64,000 nucleotides of DNA from Mucilaginibacter sp. L3T2-6 (GCF_030519355.1 NZ_JAUMKC010000018.1:62001-126000), one strand, 5' to 3'. Counted from the first letter of the stretch, positions 8,768 through 18,333 are shown. A program made the numbers and translations. Notes: generated by a model from the sequence alone, not told the origin.

Positions 8768-8775
8768 CAAATATA
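8768..8775 (-). promoter_or_regulatory. Bacteroidetes -7 promoter box of the DUF92 gene
   Basis: On the minus strand the sequence reads TATATTTG, a full TAnnTTTG match, ending four bases before the ATG at 8763. A transcript from it would be leaderless or nearly so. Confidence 0.5.
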
Positions 8776-8878
8776 GGTAACAGGCAGCGCTCATTGATAT
8801 ATGTAAATTGTGTCCCGCTGGTTTTGCCAAACTTTTCTGCTGATATTTGTTAGCATCATCACGCTATAAATCAACAAT

Positions 8879-10423
8879 ATGCTCACGGTATCACTTCGCA
8901 GCAGAGCGGGAAAATGGATCATGATTTCTACCATATTGGCTTCATCAATGGCATTTATTGATGCTACGGCGCTGAATGTGGTGTTGCCTGCTCTTCAAAA
9001 AAGCCTCGGGGCCTCTGGTGCTGATTTATTCTGGATATTGAATGCCTATCTCCTGATGCTGGCTTCGCTGATATTGATAGGTGGTTCATTGGGCGACAAG
9101 CTGGGCCGCAAAAAGGTGTTCATGGCCGGCATATTTATTTTTATATGTGGATCAGCAGCGTGTGGTATATCTCCGGGCGTTACCTATCTAATCTTATTCA
9201 GAATAATACAGGGAGTTGGCGGCGCCCTGATGATACCCGGCAGCCTTTCCCTGATATCATCATCCATCAACCCGGATGAGCGGGGGAAAGCTATAGGTAC
9301 CTGGTCGGCAGCCACCACATTAGTTACCATGGGGGCGCCAATACTGGGTGGGGCCTTAGCCGATTCGGGCCTGTGGCGTTATATTTTTTTTATAAATATA
9401 CCTATCGGTATAGCTGCTTTGCTGATGCTTGGCTTTAAAGTATATGAAACAAAAGACCAGGACACAAGGCAACCGCTCGACTTTCAGGGAGCGATGACAA
9501 TTGCCTTTGGCCTGGCTTTATTAACTTTTGGCTTTTTGAGGATACCGGCTGTCGGCTTACATAATCTACAGGCCTATGGCTCGCTGGGAGCAGGCATATT
9601 ATTGCTGGTGATATTTATAGTAATCGAAAAAAACAGCAAACAACCTATGATGCCTTTATCACTTTTCGCCAATCCGATATTTACCGGCACAAATCTGCTT
9701 ACTCTGTTTTTATATGCGGGTTTGGGGGCCGGCATGTTGTTCATATCGTTAAATCTGGTACAGGTACAGGGCTATAGTCAGTTACAAAGCGGGCTGACGT
9801 TTTTGCCATTTACGCTAATGATGATCACCCTGGCGCGTTTTGCCGGCAGTCTTGCTGATAAATTCGGTCCCAGGCTTTTGCTGATTTTCGGACCCACAAC
9901 GGCCGGGGCGGGCTTGTTAATTTTATCATTCATAAAACAGACAGCAGGTCCCTCTGATTACTGGACAACCTTTTTTCCCGGTTATATTGTTTTTGGTTTG
10001 GGCGTGTCGTTTACAGTGGCCCCGCTTACCGCTGCGGTTATGGGTTCAGTAAGCGATCATTTTTCAGGAACAGCATCCGGTGTAAATAATGCCATGTCGC
10101 GTATTGCGGGTGTTTTTGCTAACGCGATTTTTGGCGCTCTTGCCGTCTTATTTTTCATAAGCGCTCTGCAAATCCATCTAAGAGATACAACACTAAAGCC
10201 TTACGAAAAACAGCAGGTTATAGCCCGGGCTGCAGATCTGGGCAACGCGGAAGTCCCGGCGGGAATAACCGGCAACGAAAAGCAGTTAATAGCAAAGGCT
10301 TATCACGAAAGCTTTATCAGTGCCTATGCTAAAATTATGCGAATTTCCTCGGGGTTGGGGTTCTTAGCAGGTTTAACGGCTTTTGTTTTTGTGAAAAGAC
10401 AGGGAGGCGGCGGAAAAAAATGA
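8879..10423 (+). CDS. DHA2-family MFS transporter (14 TM)
   Basis: A second 514-residue DHA2 exporter, distinct from the one at 3511. Helix 1 contains SMAFIDATALNVVLPAL with the family aspartate; motif A is GDKLGRKKVFMAG near residue 73-85; motif C-like sequence is GAPILGGALAD near 151-161. It begins 115 bp from the divergent DUF92 gene. Likely exports toxic or metabolic compounds by proton antiport; substrate unknown. The C-terminal extension after the last helix is short and basic. Confidence 0.88.
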   Translation: MLTVSLRSRAGKWIMISTILASSMAFIDATALNVVLPALQKSLGASGADLFWILNAYLLMLASLILIGGSLGDKLGRKKVFMAGIFIFICGSAACGISPGVTYLILFRIIQGVGGALMIPGSLSLISSSINPDERGKAIGTWSAATTLVTMGAPILGGALADSGLWRYIFFINIPIGIAALLMLGFKVYETKDQDTRQPLDFQGAMTIAFGLALLTFGFLRIPAVGLHNLQAYGSLGAGILLLVIFIVIEKNSKQPMMPLSLFANPIFTGTNLLTLFLYAGLGAGMLFISLNLVQVQGYSQLQSGLTFLPFTLMMITLARFAGSLADKFGPRLLLIFGPTTAGAGLLILSFIKQTAGPSDYWTTFFPGYIVFGLGVSFTVAPLTAAVMGSVSDHFSGTASGVNNAMSRIAGVFANAIFGALAVLFFISALQIHLRDTTLKPYEKQQVIARAADLGNAEVPAGITGNEKQLIAKAYHESFISAYAKIMRISSGLGFLAGLTAFVFVKRQGGGGKK

Positions 10424-10515
10424 AGCCGGTAAAATATGACTAAAGACAAAAGTGATTCCGGCACACCTTTAATCAGGATTAGTTGGATAACTTGGCGCCA
10501 TATTAACCAATAAGA

Positions 10516-12953
10516 TTGATGTTGCAAACCCGAAAATTTTTCTACAGCTTTTTTTTTACTATCTGTGTCACCGCAACCGCATACTGCCAGCAACTACAGT
10601 CAAATACTTTTTCATTAATAGTAGTAAATGAAAAGGCGCTGCCCGCCGATGGTGCAACTGTCAAGCTCGTGCAAGACGGTAAACCTGTTAAAAGCATAGC
10701 TGCCAACCCGGCTGGTATTGCAAAGTTTGGAAATATCTCTGCCGGCGATTATACTTTTTCGGTTTCTTACACCGGTTATCAAGTTCAATCAAGCCGGCTA
10801 TATCATTTTCCATCAAAGACTGTCAGTGATACCCTGAGACTTCAGCCTGTCACCACAAATCTCAGTCAGGTCGAGATAACATCGAAGGCAAAAGCAATTG
10901 AGGTGCAAAAAGGAAAAGTTATTGTAAACGTTGATGCGTCAGTCACCAATGCAGGTACAACGGTATTGGAGGTGCTGGAGAAATCTCCAGGTATAACAGT
11001 GGACAGGAATGGCGGTATTGCCTTACAGGGAAAAACCGGCGTGCTGGTTACCATCGATGATAAACCCACTTATCTATCTGGCGCTGATTTAAATAACCTT
11101 TTGAGCAGCATGAGCTCCAACCAGGTTGCCCAAATTGAATTGATCTCCAACCCGACAGCAAAATATGATGCCAGCGGCAATGCGGGCATTATTAATATCA
11201 AGACAAAAAAGAACAAGCTTAAAGGCTTTAATGGTTCGGTAAGCACTGCATTTGGCCAGGGTGTTTATTCAAAAAATAACAATAGCCTGGTATTAAACTA
11301 TCGCATCGGCAAAATCAATACATTTTTAAATTACAGTAATGCTACAACCATTATCTGACTGATTTGTATGCCCTGCGCACATACTATGACGACAATAACA
11401 ACATAACCGCGCTGCTCAAACAACCATCTTATTTTAAAGGTACTGCAGTAAACAATACTGTAAAAACCGGGCTCGATTATAGCATTACACCTAAAACAAC
11501 AATCGGCTTTGTAGCCACTGGTATGTTCATTCACAGGGAGGGTAACAATGTTTCAACGGCATCGTGGATGCAACCGGCGGGCACTGTGGATTCGGCGATT
11601 TTTACCGGAAATAACAATACCGGCAGCTTCAAAAATGGTGCGGTAAACATTAACCTGCGGCAAGAGATTGGCGAGAGCCAAAACATCGCGGCAGATTTTG
11701 ATTATCTGCATTATTCCATAGGCAGCGACCAGGATTTCATTAATCACCTGTTAACGCCCGATGGTTATACCGAGCAAACCCGGAGCAACATCCCTACGTC
11801 TATCAAAATTAAATCGGGCAAAGCTGATTATACTTTTAAAACCGATAAAAACTCGACGCTTGAAGCTGGTTTCAAATTTTCATCGAGCAGTACGGACAAC
11901 TTTGCCGCCTATCAAAATCTTCTTGATGGTCAATGGGTTAACGACAATACCAAAAGCAACCATTTTATTTACGACGAGAATATTAATGCAGTATACACTT
12001 CATTTGAGCGGAAAATGGGTAAATTATCTTTGCAAGCCGGTATAAGGTATGAACATACGGGATACCATGCTCACCAACTGGGCAATGCCATCCAAAAGGA
12101 TTCCGCTTTCTCCCGTAACTATGGGCAGTTTTTTCCCAGCGGCTATATCAGCTACCAGGCCGATACGGCCAACAACTTTACTTTTACTGCCAGCAGACGT
12201 ATAGACAGGCCTGTATTTCAGAGCCTTAACCCATTCTACTTTATCATCAACAAGTACACCTACCAAACCGGCAACGCTTACTTACTGCCGCAATACAGCT
12301 GGAACCTTGAAGTGACGCACCAGTATAAAGATTTATTGACAACAACGATATCGTACAGCAATATCAAAAACTATTTTTCGCAGTTGTTCCTGGCTGATAC
12401 CGCAAAGGGGATTTTGCTTTATTCGCAGGGGAATGTGGGCAGCACCTATACGGCTGGCCTGTCGACTGCATTATCGGTTTCCCCGGTAAAATGGTGGTCG
12501 GTAACGGCGCAGGCAACATACACTTACAAACGGCTGAAAGGGTTTAACGGCAATGATTACACCAGTAATATCAATCAGCTTAACCTGAACGCAAATAACC
12601 AATTCCATATCGGCAAGACTTATACCGCGGAACTCTCTGGATTTTATACCACCAAGGCGCTCAATGATGTGCAGGAGCTGTTATACCCCACGGGCCAGCT
12701 ATCTGCAGGCGTAGCACGACCGATACTGAAAAACAAGGGTACACTGCGATTTACAGCGCGCGATCTATTCTATACCAATGCAATGGAAGGGTTCACATCG
12801 TTCCCCAATGCAACAGAGTATTTTATTATTCACCGGGATAGCCGGGTTTGCACGATATCGCTGACTTACCGCTTCGGTAAAGTTTATAAAGCCAGGAAGC
12901 GCACCGACGGCAGCGCCAGCGAAGAAATGGAGCGCGTTGGAGCAGGCGGATAA
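10516..12953 (+). pseudogene. TonB-receptor-like outer-membrane beta-barrel protein, one frameshift
   Basis: Two consecutive frames form one protein of about 812 residues: a signal peptide (ending AYCQ), a carboxypeptidase-regulatory-like Ig domain (about 28-105), a plug with VEITSKAKAIEVQKGKVIVNVD and NPTAKYDASGNAGIINIKT, then a beta-barrel with the closing SLTYRFGK. This is the layout of the 'outer membrane beta-barrel family' (PF14905-type). The first frame stops at 11358 after NYSNATTII; the barrel resumes in another frame as NHYLTDLYALRTYYDD from 11346. Adding one A to the AA at 11346-11347 restores one frame. It would be nonfunctional if the shift is real. Substrate unknown; no SusD neighbour. 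Confidence 0.85.
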
Positions 12954-13021
12954 TTGATTGCTGGTGAATTTGATGCCTGTTTTTGTAAAATCCCTTGCGT
13001 TTTAAGAATTAACCTTTAACT

Positions 13022-13915
13022 CTACACGGGCTCAATAAAAACGTGTTTATAATAGGGATAGGTTTCCTGTATAGATTGGCGCAGCCCCCGGACGACATGC
13101 ACGAGATCCTGCGTTTGGCGGCCGTGTTCAAATTCAATCTTTAACAACAGGATGATCTCCTCCGGCGACATATACATGGATAAATGAGTAGCAACCCGGT
13201 GAACATCATTATGGTGCTCCACCAGCTGCATAATTTTTTCAAGTTCTTCTTTCGCCGATGTCTCACCCATAAGCAGGCTGTAGCTTTCGCGTACCAGCAG
13301 AACGGCGACCATGGTAAGTAAAATACCGATAAGAATAGACGCCACGCCATCAAGCTGCGGCAGATGCAGAAGCTGGCTTAATAAAATGCCTGTAAATGCA
13401 ATTAGTATACCGATAACGTCTGCCGCATCTTCAAATAAAACCACAAAGGTAGTAGGGTCTTTGCTTAACCGCACAGCTTTCCAGAAAGGTATAGAGCCGC
13501 GCTGCCGGTTAAACTCCTTTAAAGCCGTTATGAGCGAATAGCCATCCAGGAGAAAGGCTACACCCAATATGGCAAAATTCCAAACCGGTTTGGTTATTGC
13601 TTCGGGATGCATCAGGTGTTCGATACCCTCGTAAATTGAGAATCCGCCACCTAGCGCAAAAAATAAAAGTGAAACCACGAACGACCAGAAATATAATTCC
13701 TTTCCGTAGCCAAAGGGACGTTTTTCATCTGCCGGTTTCTGGCTTTTATGGATACCGAGCAGCAGTAAAACCTCGTTACTGGTGTCGACCAGGGAATGGA
13801 TCCCTTCTGACGCCATCGCGGAACTGCCTGTAAATGCTGCAGCCGTGAGTTTAGTAGCTGCAATAACCATATTGGCGATAAATGCCGTATAAATTGGAGT
13901 TTTACTCGAAGCCAT
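13022..13915 (-). CDS. Cation diffusion facilitator (CDF) metal exporter
   Basis: A 297-residue CDF transporter with about six membrane helices and a cytoplasmic C-terminal domain (roughly 210-297). The metal-site motifs are visible: H40 and D44 in EGIHSLVDT (helix 2) and D163/D166 in FEDAADVIG (helix 5). The family moves Zn2+, Co2+, Fe2+ or Mn2+ out of the cytoplasm in exchange for protons; the first site here is H-D rather than D-D, so the metal is not assigned. It converges with the TonB-receptor-like gene, with no strong terminator between them. Confidence 0.9.
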   Translation of the reverse strand: MASSKTPIYTAFIANMVIAATKLTAAAFTGSSAMASEGIHSLVDTSNEVLLLLGIHKSQKPADEKRPFGYGKELYFWSFVVSLLFFALGGGFSIYEGIEHLMHPEAITKPVWNFAILGVAFLLDGYSLITALKEFNRQRGSIPFWKAVRLSKDPTTFVVLFEDAADVIGILIAFTGILLSQLLHLPQLDGVASILIGILLTMVAVLLVRESYSLLMGETSAKEELEKIMQLVEHHNDVHRVATHLSMYMSPEEIILLLKIEFEHGRQTQDLVHVVRGLRQSIQETYPYYKHVFIEPV

Positions 13916-13925
13916 AAATCAAAGG

Positions 13926-13933
13926 CAAAAATA
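13926..13933 (-). promoter_or_regulatory. Bacteroidetes -7 promoter box of the CDF gene
   Basis: Minus-strand TATTTTTG matches TAnnTTTG fully and lies ten bases upstream of the ATG at 13915, again implying a very short leader. Confidence 0.45.
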
Positions 13934-14075
13934 ACAAACTGAGCAGGGGAAGGTCAACAATTATTTCCTGGCGACGGGGTATTTTATCACCGCTGCAAAC
14001 ATCGTATTTATTTTTTTAGCAGGATAGAAAAAATTGCCTTTTTGCCTTTGTAATTTGTATTATAAAGAGGCTTAG

Positions 14076-14104
14076 GCAAACATCCGTGTCAAAACCATGT
14101 TTGC
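14076..14104. repeat. Inverted repeat upstream of the DUF72 gene
   Basis: Arms GCAAACAT (14076-14083) and ATGTTTGC (14097-14104), perfect 8 bp with a 13-base loop, about 46 bases before the DUF72 start. Could be an operator or a leader hairpin; nothing else supports either. Confidence 0.35.
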
Positions 14105-14149
14105 TGTTATAACGCGCGTGCATATCACTAATATCGCGCATCTAATGTC

Positions 14150-14905
14150 TTGAAGAACAAAAGAGGTACATTTTACGGCGGCACCAGCGGGCTTTTAGTG
14201 CCTATGCCAAAGCGGGATTTTCCACCAGAATTTAAAGAGTATTCACGTTTAGCTTTTTGCGCTACGCTAGTCAACAGCATTGAAATTAACAGTTCGTTCT
14301 ACAAACTTCCCCAACCAAAAACGGTTGCCAAATGGGCTAACGAAGTTCCTGCCGGCTTTACTTTTACTTATAAGCTTTGGAGGGAAATAACCCACAACAA
14401 AGGCCTTGTTTTTAATGATGCAGATATCGCGCGTTTTATGAATGTTATTAACTACGCAGCCGATAAAAAAGGATGCTTACTGGTGCAGTTGCCGCCAGGC
14501 GCCACTATCGCCCGGGGACAACTGACGCATCTTCTGGCATTGTTGCAAGGCGAAAATGAAGACCAGGGCTGGCGAATCGCCGTTGAATTCAGGCACCGGT
14601 CCTGGTATACAGAGGATGTGTACGATCTGCTGCGCCGGTTTAACGCAGGCCTGGTTTTACAGGACATGCCTAAATCTGCGACACCCCAAATATCAACGTC
14701 TGACGATTTTGTTTATTTACGCTTTCATGGCCCAAGCGGCAATTACCGCGGCTCATACAGTGATGAACTGCTTAACGAATACGTTTGTTACATCCGTGAA
14801 TGGCAGGATGAAGGAAAGGACGTTTTTGTATATTTCAATAATACGGCGGGCGATGCGCTGAATAACTTACTGACATTAAAGCAATACCTATGTAACGGCG
14901 AATAA
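14150..14905 (+). CDS. DUF72 domain-containing protein
   Basis: A 251-residue TIM-barrel-like protein of the DUF72 (YecE-like) family. Family signatures include FYGGTSGL at the start, SRLAFCATLVNSIEINSSFYKLP, the FRHRSWYTEDVY stretch, and the late YLRFHGPSGNYRGSYSDELL and DVFVYFNNTAGDALNN motifs. The biochemical role of the family is not established. The only in-frame start after the stop at 14129 is TTG at 14150, and no Shine-Dalgarno is visible; an ATG at 14145 would join the frame if one base had been lost from CTT. Confidence 0.87.
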   Translation: MKNKRGTFYGGTSGLLVPMPKRDFPPEFKEYSRLAFCATLVNSIEINSSFYKLPQPKTVAKWANEVPAGFTFTYKLWREITHNKGLVFNDADIARFMNVINYAADKKGCLLVQLPPGATIARGQLTHLLALLQGENEDQGWRIAVEFRHRSWYTEDVYDLLRRFNAGLVLQDMPKSATPQISTSDDFVYLRFHGPSGNYRGSYSDELLNEYVCYIREWQDEGKDVFVYFNNTAGDALNNLLTLKQYLCNGE

Positions 14906-14912
14906 AATCAAA

Positions 14913-15671
14913 TTATGCCATGTCGATCAGTTCCCATGTCTTTCGGCCTACAACGCCATCCGGCAGCAAGCCATTGGTCGCCTGGAAGGCTTTTATTGCA
15001 GCCTCTGTCTTCGGTCCGAAATTTCCATCCGGATTTACGCCGATTTTTTCCTGCATAATTTTCACCAACTCGGGATCATTAGGCAATCCCCGCTTTAGCG
15101 TAGGTCGCGGACCTGAGGCAGGCGGAGCCAGAATAACTGCTACCGCTTTCCGGAACGCCCCCATATCAAAACTGGGATCGCTTTTACGTCCTTTGGGCAA
15201 AGCATATTCTTTATGGCCGGCACAAAATTCCGGTCCCTTGCCGATGTGTTTTAGTATGGCGGCCACACCGCGGTGGTAGGCATCCATTTGAATTTCGGGC
15301 CAGGGTTTGTCATCCTTTCCGCCGGTATTTTCAGCCTCGATACCAATAAAGCGGCTGTTGCCGGCAGTTATTCCCTGCCATTTTCCTTTACCGGCGTGGT
15401 TGCATCTGCCTGCGGCTATAATATAGTAAGTACCATCGCGGCCAAGCCCGAGCTGAGATAGCGGTCCCGGTAAATCAGGCCGGCCGTTTATTAAAGTATT
15501 AAGTGTAGGCATATTGCCGCTGTTTTTTCCCGGCGTGCCGGTATGGTGACACAGCACACCGGAAACGATGCCCATATCTCCCTGTCCGCGGGTTTCCCAG
15601 CCCGCGGACTCTATTACTTTTAATCCGGCATTTCTTAAAACTCCGGGTAACCATGTTAGTGAAAATGTCAT
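14913..15671 (-). CDS. Endolysin-like N-acetylmuramoyl-L-alanine amidase with PG-binding domain
   Basis: A 252-residue peptidoglycan hydrolase. The amidase_2/PGRP-like domain covers about 25-170: the zinc ligands are probably H42 or H43 (CHHTG), H153 (GHKEY) and D165 (KSDPSFD), with E112 in GIEAEN as a candidate catalytic residue. A peptidoglycan_binding_1 domain follows at about 193-250 (MQEKIGVNPDGNFGPKTEAAIKAF written as repeats of DGNFG and DGVVG). There is no signal peptide, so it resembles phage endolysins, released through a holin or acting on lysis. No holin or phage gene is nearby. Converges with the DUF72 gene, 7 bp apart. Confidence 0.9.
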   Translation of the reverse strand: MTFSLTWLPGVLRNAGLKVIESAGWETRGQGDMGIVSGVLCHHTGTPGKNSGNMPTLNTLINGRPDLPGPLSQLGLGRDGTYYIIAAGRCNHAGKGKWQGITAGNSRFIGIEAENTGGKDDKPWPEIQMDAYHRGVAAILKHIGKGPEFCAGHKEYALPKGRKSDPSFDMGAFRKAVAVILAPPASGPRPTLKRGLPNDPELVKIMQEKIGVNPDGNFGPKTEAAIKAFQATNGLLPDGVVGRKTWELIDMA

Positions 15672-15894
15672 AAAGCGTTAAGTTTTAGGTGTCGGTCATA
15701 ATTGTTATTTAGGTTGACGAATCCCAGCCCCGGTGATATTGAAAAGAAAATATCAGTCAGCATAGTTTTGTCGCCAGTAATATAAATATAGATTAAATCG
15801 CACTGTATCACAAGTATTTAAAAATGGGAGCATGCAGAATAAAACAATATGCGTTGATTACTAATTTTAATTAACAAAAAACTAAATTATTGAT

Positions 15895-16449
15895 ATGAGA
15901 AAGGTTGTGTATGGGATCAATCAAACCTTAGATGGCTGCTGTGATCATACGAAGGTATCGGGCACTGATGATATTCATATTTATTTTGCTGACCTAATGA
16001 GAAATGCTGACCTCGTTGTTTACGGGCGCAAAACGTATGAATTGATGGTCCCATTCTGGCCCAATGTAGCAAAGGAACAATCGGAAAGCGAACCAGTAAA
16101 CGAATTTGCGCAGGTGTTTGACAGTATCGACAGGCTGGTTTTCTCCCGAACATTGAGGAGCCTTGATGACAAAAAAACAAAGCTGGTCAATACTAATCCT
16201 GTCGAAGAAATACTAAGATTGAAGCAACAACCAGGTAAAGATATTTCGCTTGGAGGAGTTGAGTTGCCTTTACAGTTGATACTAGCCGGCCTGGTTGATG
16301 AATTCCATCTGGTAATACATCCCGTAATTGTTGGGCAGGGGAGACGCTTGTTTGATGGTACTGATATTAAGAAAAATCTCCAACTAGAGCTTGGTGAATC
16401 AAAGCCTTTTCCATCAGGATGCGTCGCACTGATCTATGTTAAGAAATAA
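15895..16449 (+). CDS. Dihydrofolate-reductase-family protein (RibD C-terminal domain)
   Basis: A 184-residue single-domain protein with the RibD_C / DHFR-like fold. It opens with MRKVVYGINQTLDG, has the ADLVVYGRKTYELM stretch, an SRTL segment and the cofactor-site ISLGGVELPLQLILAGLVDEFHLVIHPVIVGQGRRLF typical of the family (quoted here as its motifs GGVELP and PVIVGQG). Stand-alone members are widespread in soil bacteria and are assumed to be NADPH-dependent reductases with unknown substrates. The gene is isolated, preceded by an AT-rich region with AACAAAAAAC close to the start. Confidence 0.85.
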   Translation: MRKVVYGINQTLDGCCDHTKVSGTDDIHIYFADLMRNADLVVYGRKTYELMVPFWPNVAKEQSESEPVNEFAQVFDSIDRLVFSRTLRSLDDKKTKLVNTNPVEEILRLKQQPGKDISLGGVELPLQLILAGLVDEFHLVIHPVIVGQGRRLFDGTDIKKNLQLELGESKPFPSGCVALIYVKK

Positions 16450-16602
16450 TAAATTATTTTCTCCTGTCCTTACGACAAGTTCAAGGTACTCTTTTTGATA
16501 ACGCCGGTGGTCATCATTTGGATTATGCGGCCCTATCCGTTGCTTGTAGCTCACAGCCGCCAGAAATTTGCGCTCATTCGCCAATGAATTGTAAACTAAA
16601 GT

Positions 16603-17163
16603 CTATAGCAAAAAACTGCTCAGCCTCGCCCTCAATGTTTTGAGCGCTTTTCCTAAATGCGCTTCAACCGTTTTCTCAGAAATACCCAATTCGGCGGCTA
16701 TTCTTTTTTGTGATAAGCCCGACTCACGGCTGAGCCTGTAAACCAGGCGGCATTTCTCCGGAAGGTCAGCTACAAACATCGCCAGACGGCTTCGCAGCTC
16801 CTCAAACTCAAGCCATTGCTCGGTTGAATCGTCAGCAACGGATAAATACTGGCTGTAGTCGGTATATTTTTGTTGGCTGTGGCGCTTAGCCAGATGCTTT
16901 ATTACCCGGTATTTAACAGAAACCGCCAGATAGGGGCTTAGCGTTTCAATTTTACCAAGTTCATCGCGGCGTTTCCATAGCGATACAAATATATCCTGTA
17001 CAATTTCCTCAGCTTCATTAAGTTCTTTCAGCTTATTGGCGGCGATGGCAAAAAGCCTTTGCCAGTACCGGTTGTAAATTTCCGTAAAGGCATGCTCATC
17101 ACCTGCCTGCAGCAGTGTGGTTAATTCCTTATCGCTAAGAATATTGTAATTGCAGATATTCAA
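16603..17163 (-). CDS. ECF RNA polymerase sigma factor, Bacteroidetes type
   Basis: A 186-residue sigma-70 of the extracytoplasmic-function class. Region 2 covers about 20-90 (DEHAFTEIYNRYWQRLFAIA, then EAEEIVQDIFVSLW contacting the -10 element), and region 4 about 125-180 (LPEKCRLVYRLSRESGLSQKRIAAELGISEKTVEAHLGKAL, of which the HTH is SQKRIAAELGIS). In Bacteroidetes such factors normally sit next to a FecR anti-sigma and a SusC/SusD pair; none is present, so the regulator and target are not identified. The TAG stop is followed by a further in-frame open stretch, discussed in findings. Confidence 0.9.
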   Translation of the reverse strand: MNICNYNILSDKELTTLLQAGDEHAFTEIYNRYWQRLFAIAANKLKELNEAEEIVQDIFVSLWKRRDELGKIETLSPYLAVSVKYRVIKHLAKRHSQQKYTDYSQYLSVADDSTEQWLEFEELRSRLAMFVADLPEKCRLVYRLSRESGLSQKRIAAELGISEKTVEAHLGKALKTLRARLSSFLL

Positions 17164-17310
17164 AATAACTGTTTCCGGAAATATTTAATATCAAAAAATA
17201 TCTGCAGGCGCAAACAGGAAACGGCCATGCATGCATAAAACATGCCGGATATAATATATGTTTTTCACCGGGGCAGATCGGTTTATAAAATCAAATGTAA
17301 TAACTATAAG

Positions 17311-18333
17311 TTAAAATAAAGAAGGGTTTCCGCCCATTTTTATTTTCCCAAGATGCCGGTAGGCCAATTCGGTTACCTCGCGACCGCGTGTGGTACGCAT
17401 TAAAAAGCCCTCCTGTATTAAAAAGGGCTCATAAACTTCCTCAATGGTGCCTTCGTCTTCGCCAACGGCAGTTGCCACAGTTTTTAACCCCACAGGTCCA
17501 CCTTTAAACTTATCGATAATTGTAGTAAGTATCTTGTTATCCATCTCGTCAAGCCCATGTTCGTCCACATTAAGTGCATTCAGGGCATATTTTGCGATGG
17601 CGGTATCAATATTACCATCGCCTTTTATCTGGGCGAAATCACGGGTACGTCGCAGCAGGGCATTTGCAATACGTGGGGTACCGCGGCTGCGGCGGGCGAT
17701 CTCATAGGCGCCTTCGTCGCTTATCGGCGTTCTTAGTATAGATGATGAACGCAACAAGATAGTGGTCAATAGCTTGGCATCATAATATTCCAGCCTGGCA
17801 TTTATGCCGAATCTTGCCCGTAACGGAGCTGTAAGCAGGCCTGAGCGGGTAGTAGCGCCGACCAGCGTAAACGGGTTCAATGAAATCTGTACCGAGCGCG
17901 CATTCGGACCGCTCTCCAGCATGATATCTATTTTAAAGTCCTCCATCGCGGAGTACAGATATTCTTCGACCAGCGGACTTAGCCGATGAATTTCGTCGAT
18001 AAACAGGATATCGCCGGCTTCAAGATTGGTGAGCAGGCCGGCAAGATCACCGGGCTTATCCAGCACCGGTCCTGAAGTAATTTTAATGCCCACGCCCATC
18101 TCGTTTGCTATAATGTGAGAAAGTGTGGTTTTTCCCAATCCGGGCGGGCCATGCAGTAACACGTGGTCGAGTGCCTCGCCGCGCTGACGGGCTGCCATCA
18201 CGAATACCTTCAGGTTAGCCAATATTTTATGCTGACCGGTAAAATCCTCAAAAGCCTGCGGCCGCAATACCTTTTCAATATCACGTTCGGCAGGAGAGAG
18301 GCGTTCGCGGTTAGGATCGAGATTTTCGTTCAT
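17311..18333 (-). CDS. ruvB: Holliday junction branch migration ATPase RuvB
   Basis: A 340-residue AAA+ motor that, with RuvA, drives branch migration of Holliday junctions in recombinational repair. Walker A is HGPPGLGKTTLS (about 61-72), Walker B is ILFIDEIHRL, sensor 1 is GATTRSGLLTAPLRARFG, and the C-terminal winged helix has MRTTRGREVTELAYRHL. I place the start at the ATG at 18333 (MNENLDPNRERL); a TTG six bases upstream is also in frame. RuvA and RuvC are not adjacent. All expected motifs are intact. Confidence 0.97.
   Translation of the reverse strand: MNENLDPNRERLSPAERDIEKVLRPQAFEDFTGQHKILANLKVFVMAARQRGEALDHVLLHGPPGLGKTTLSHIIANEMGVGIKITSGPVLDKPGDLAGLLTNLEAGDILFIDEIHRLSPLVEEYLYSAMEDFKIDIMLESGPNARSVQISLNPFTLVGATTRSGLLTAPLRARFGINARLEYYDAKLLTTILLRSSSILRTPISDEGAYEIARRSRGTPRIANALLRRTRDFAQIKGDGNIDTAIAKYALNALNVDEHGLDEMDNKILTTIIDKFKGGPVGLKTVATAVGEDEGTIEEVYEPFLIQEGFLMRTTRGREVTELAYRHLGKIKMGGNPSLF

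Noticed and set aside
14913..15671. Prophage around the endolysin-like amidase
   Set aside because: No structural, packaging, integrase or holin genes on either side within the window.
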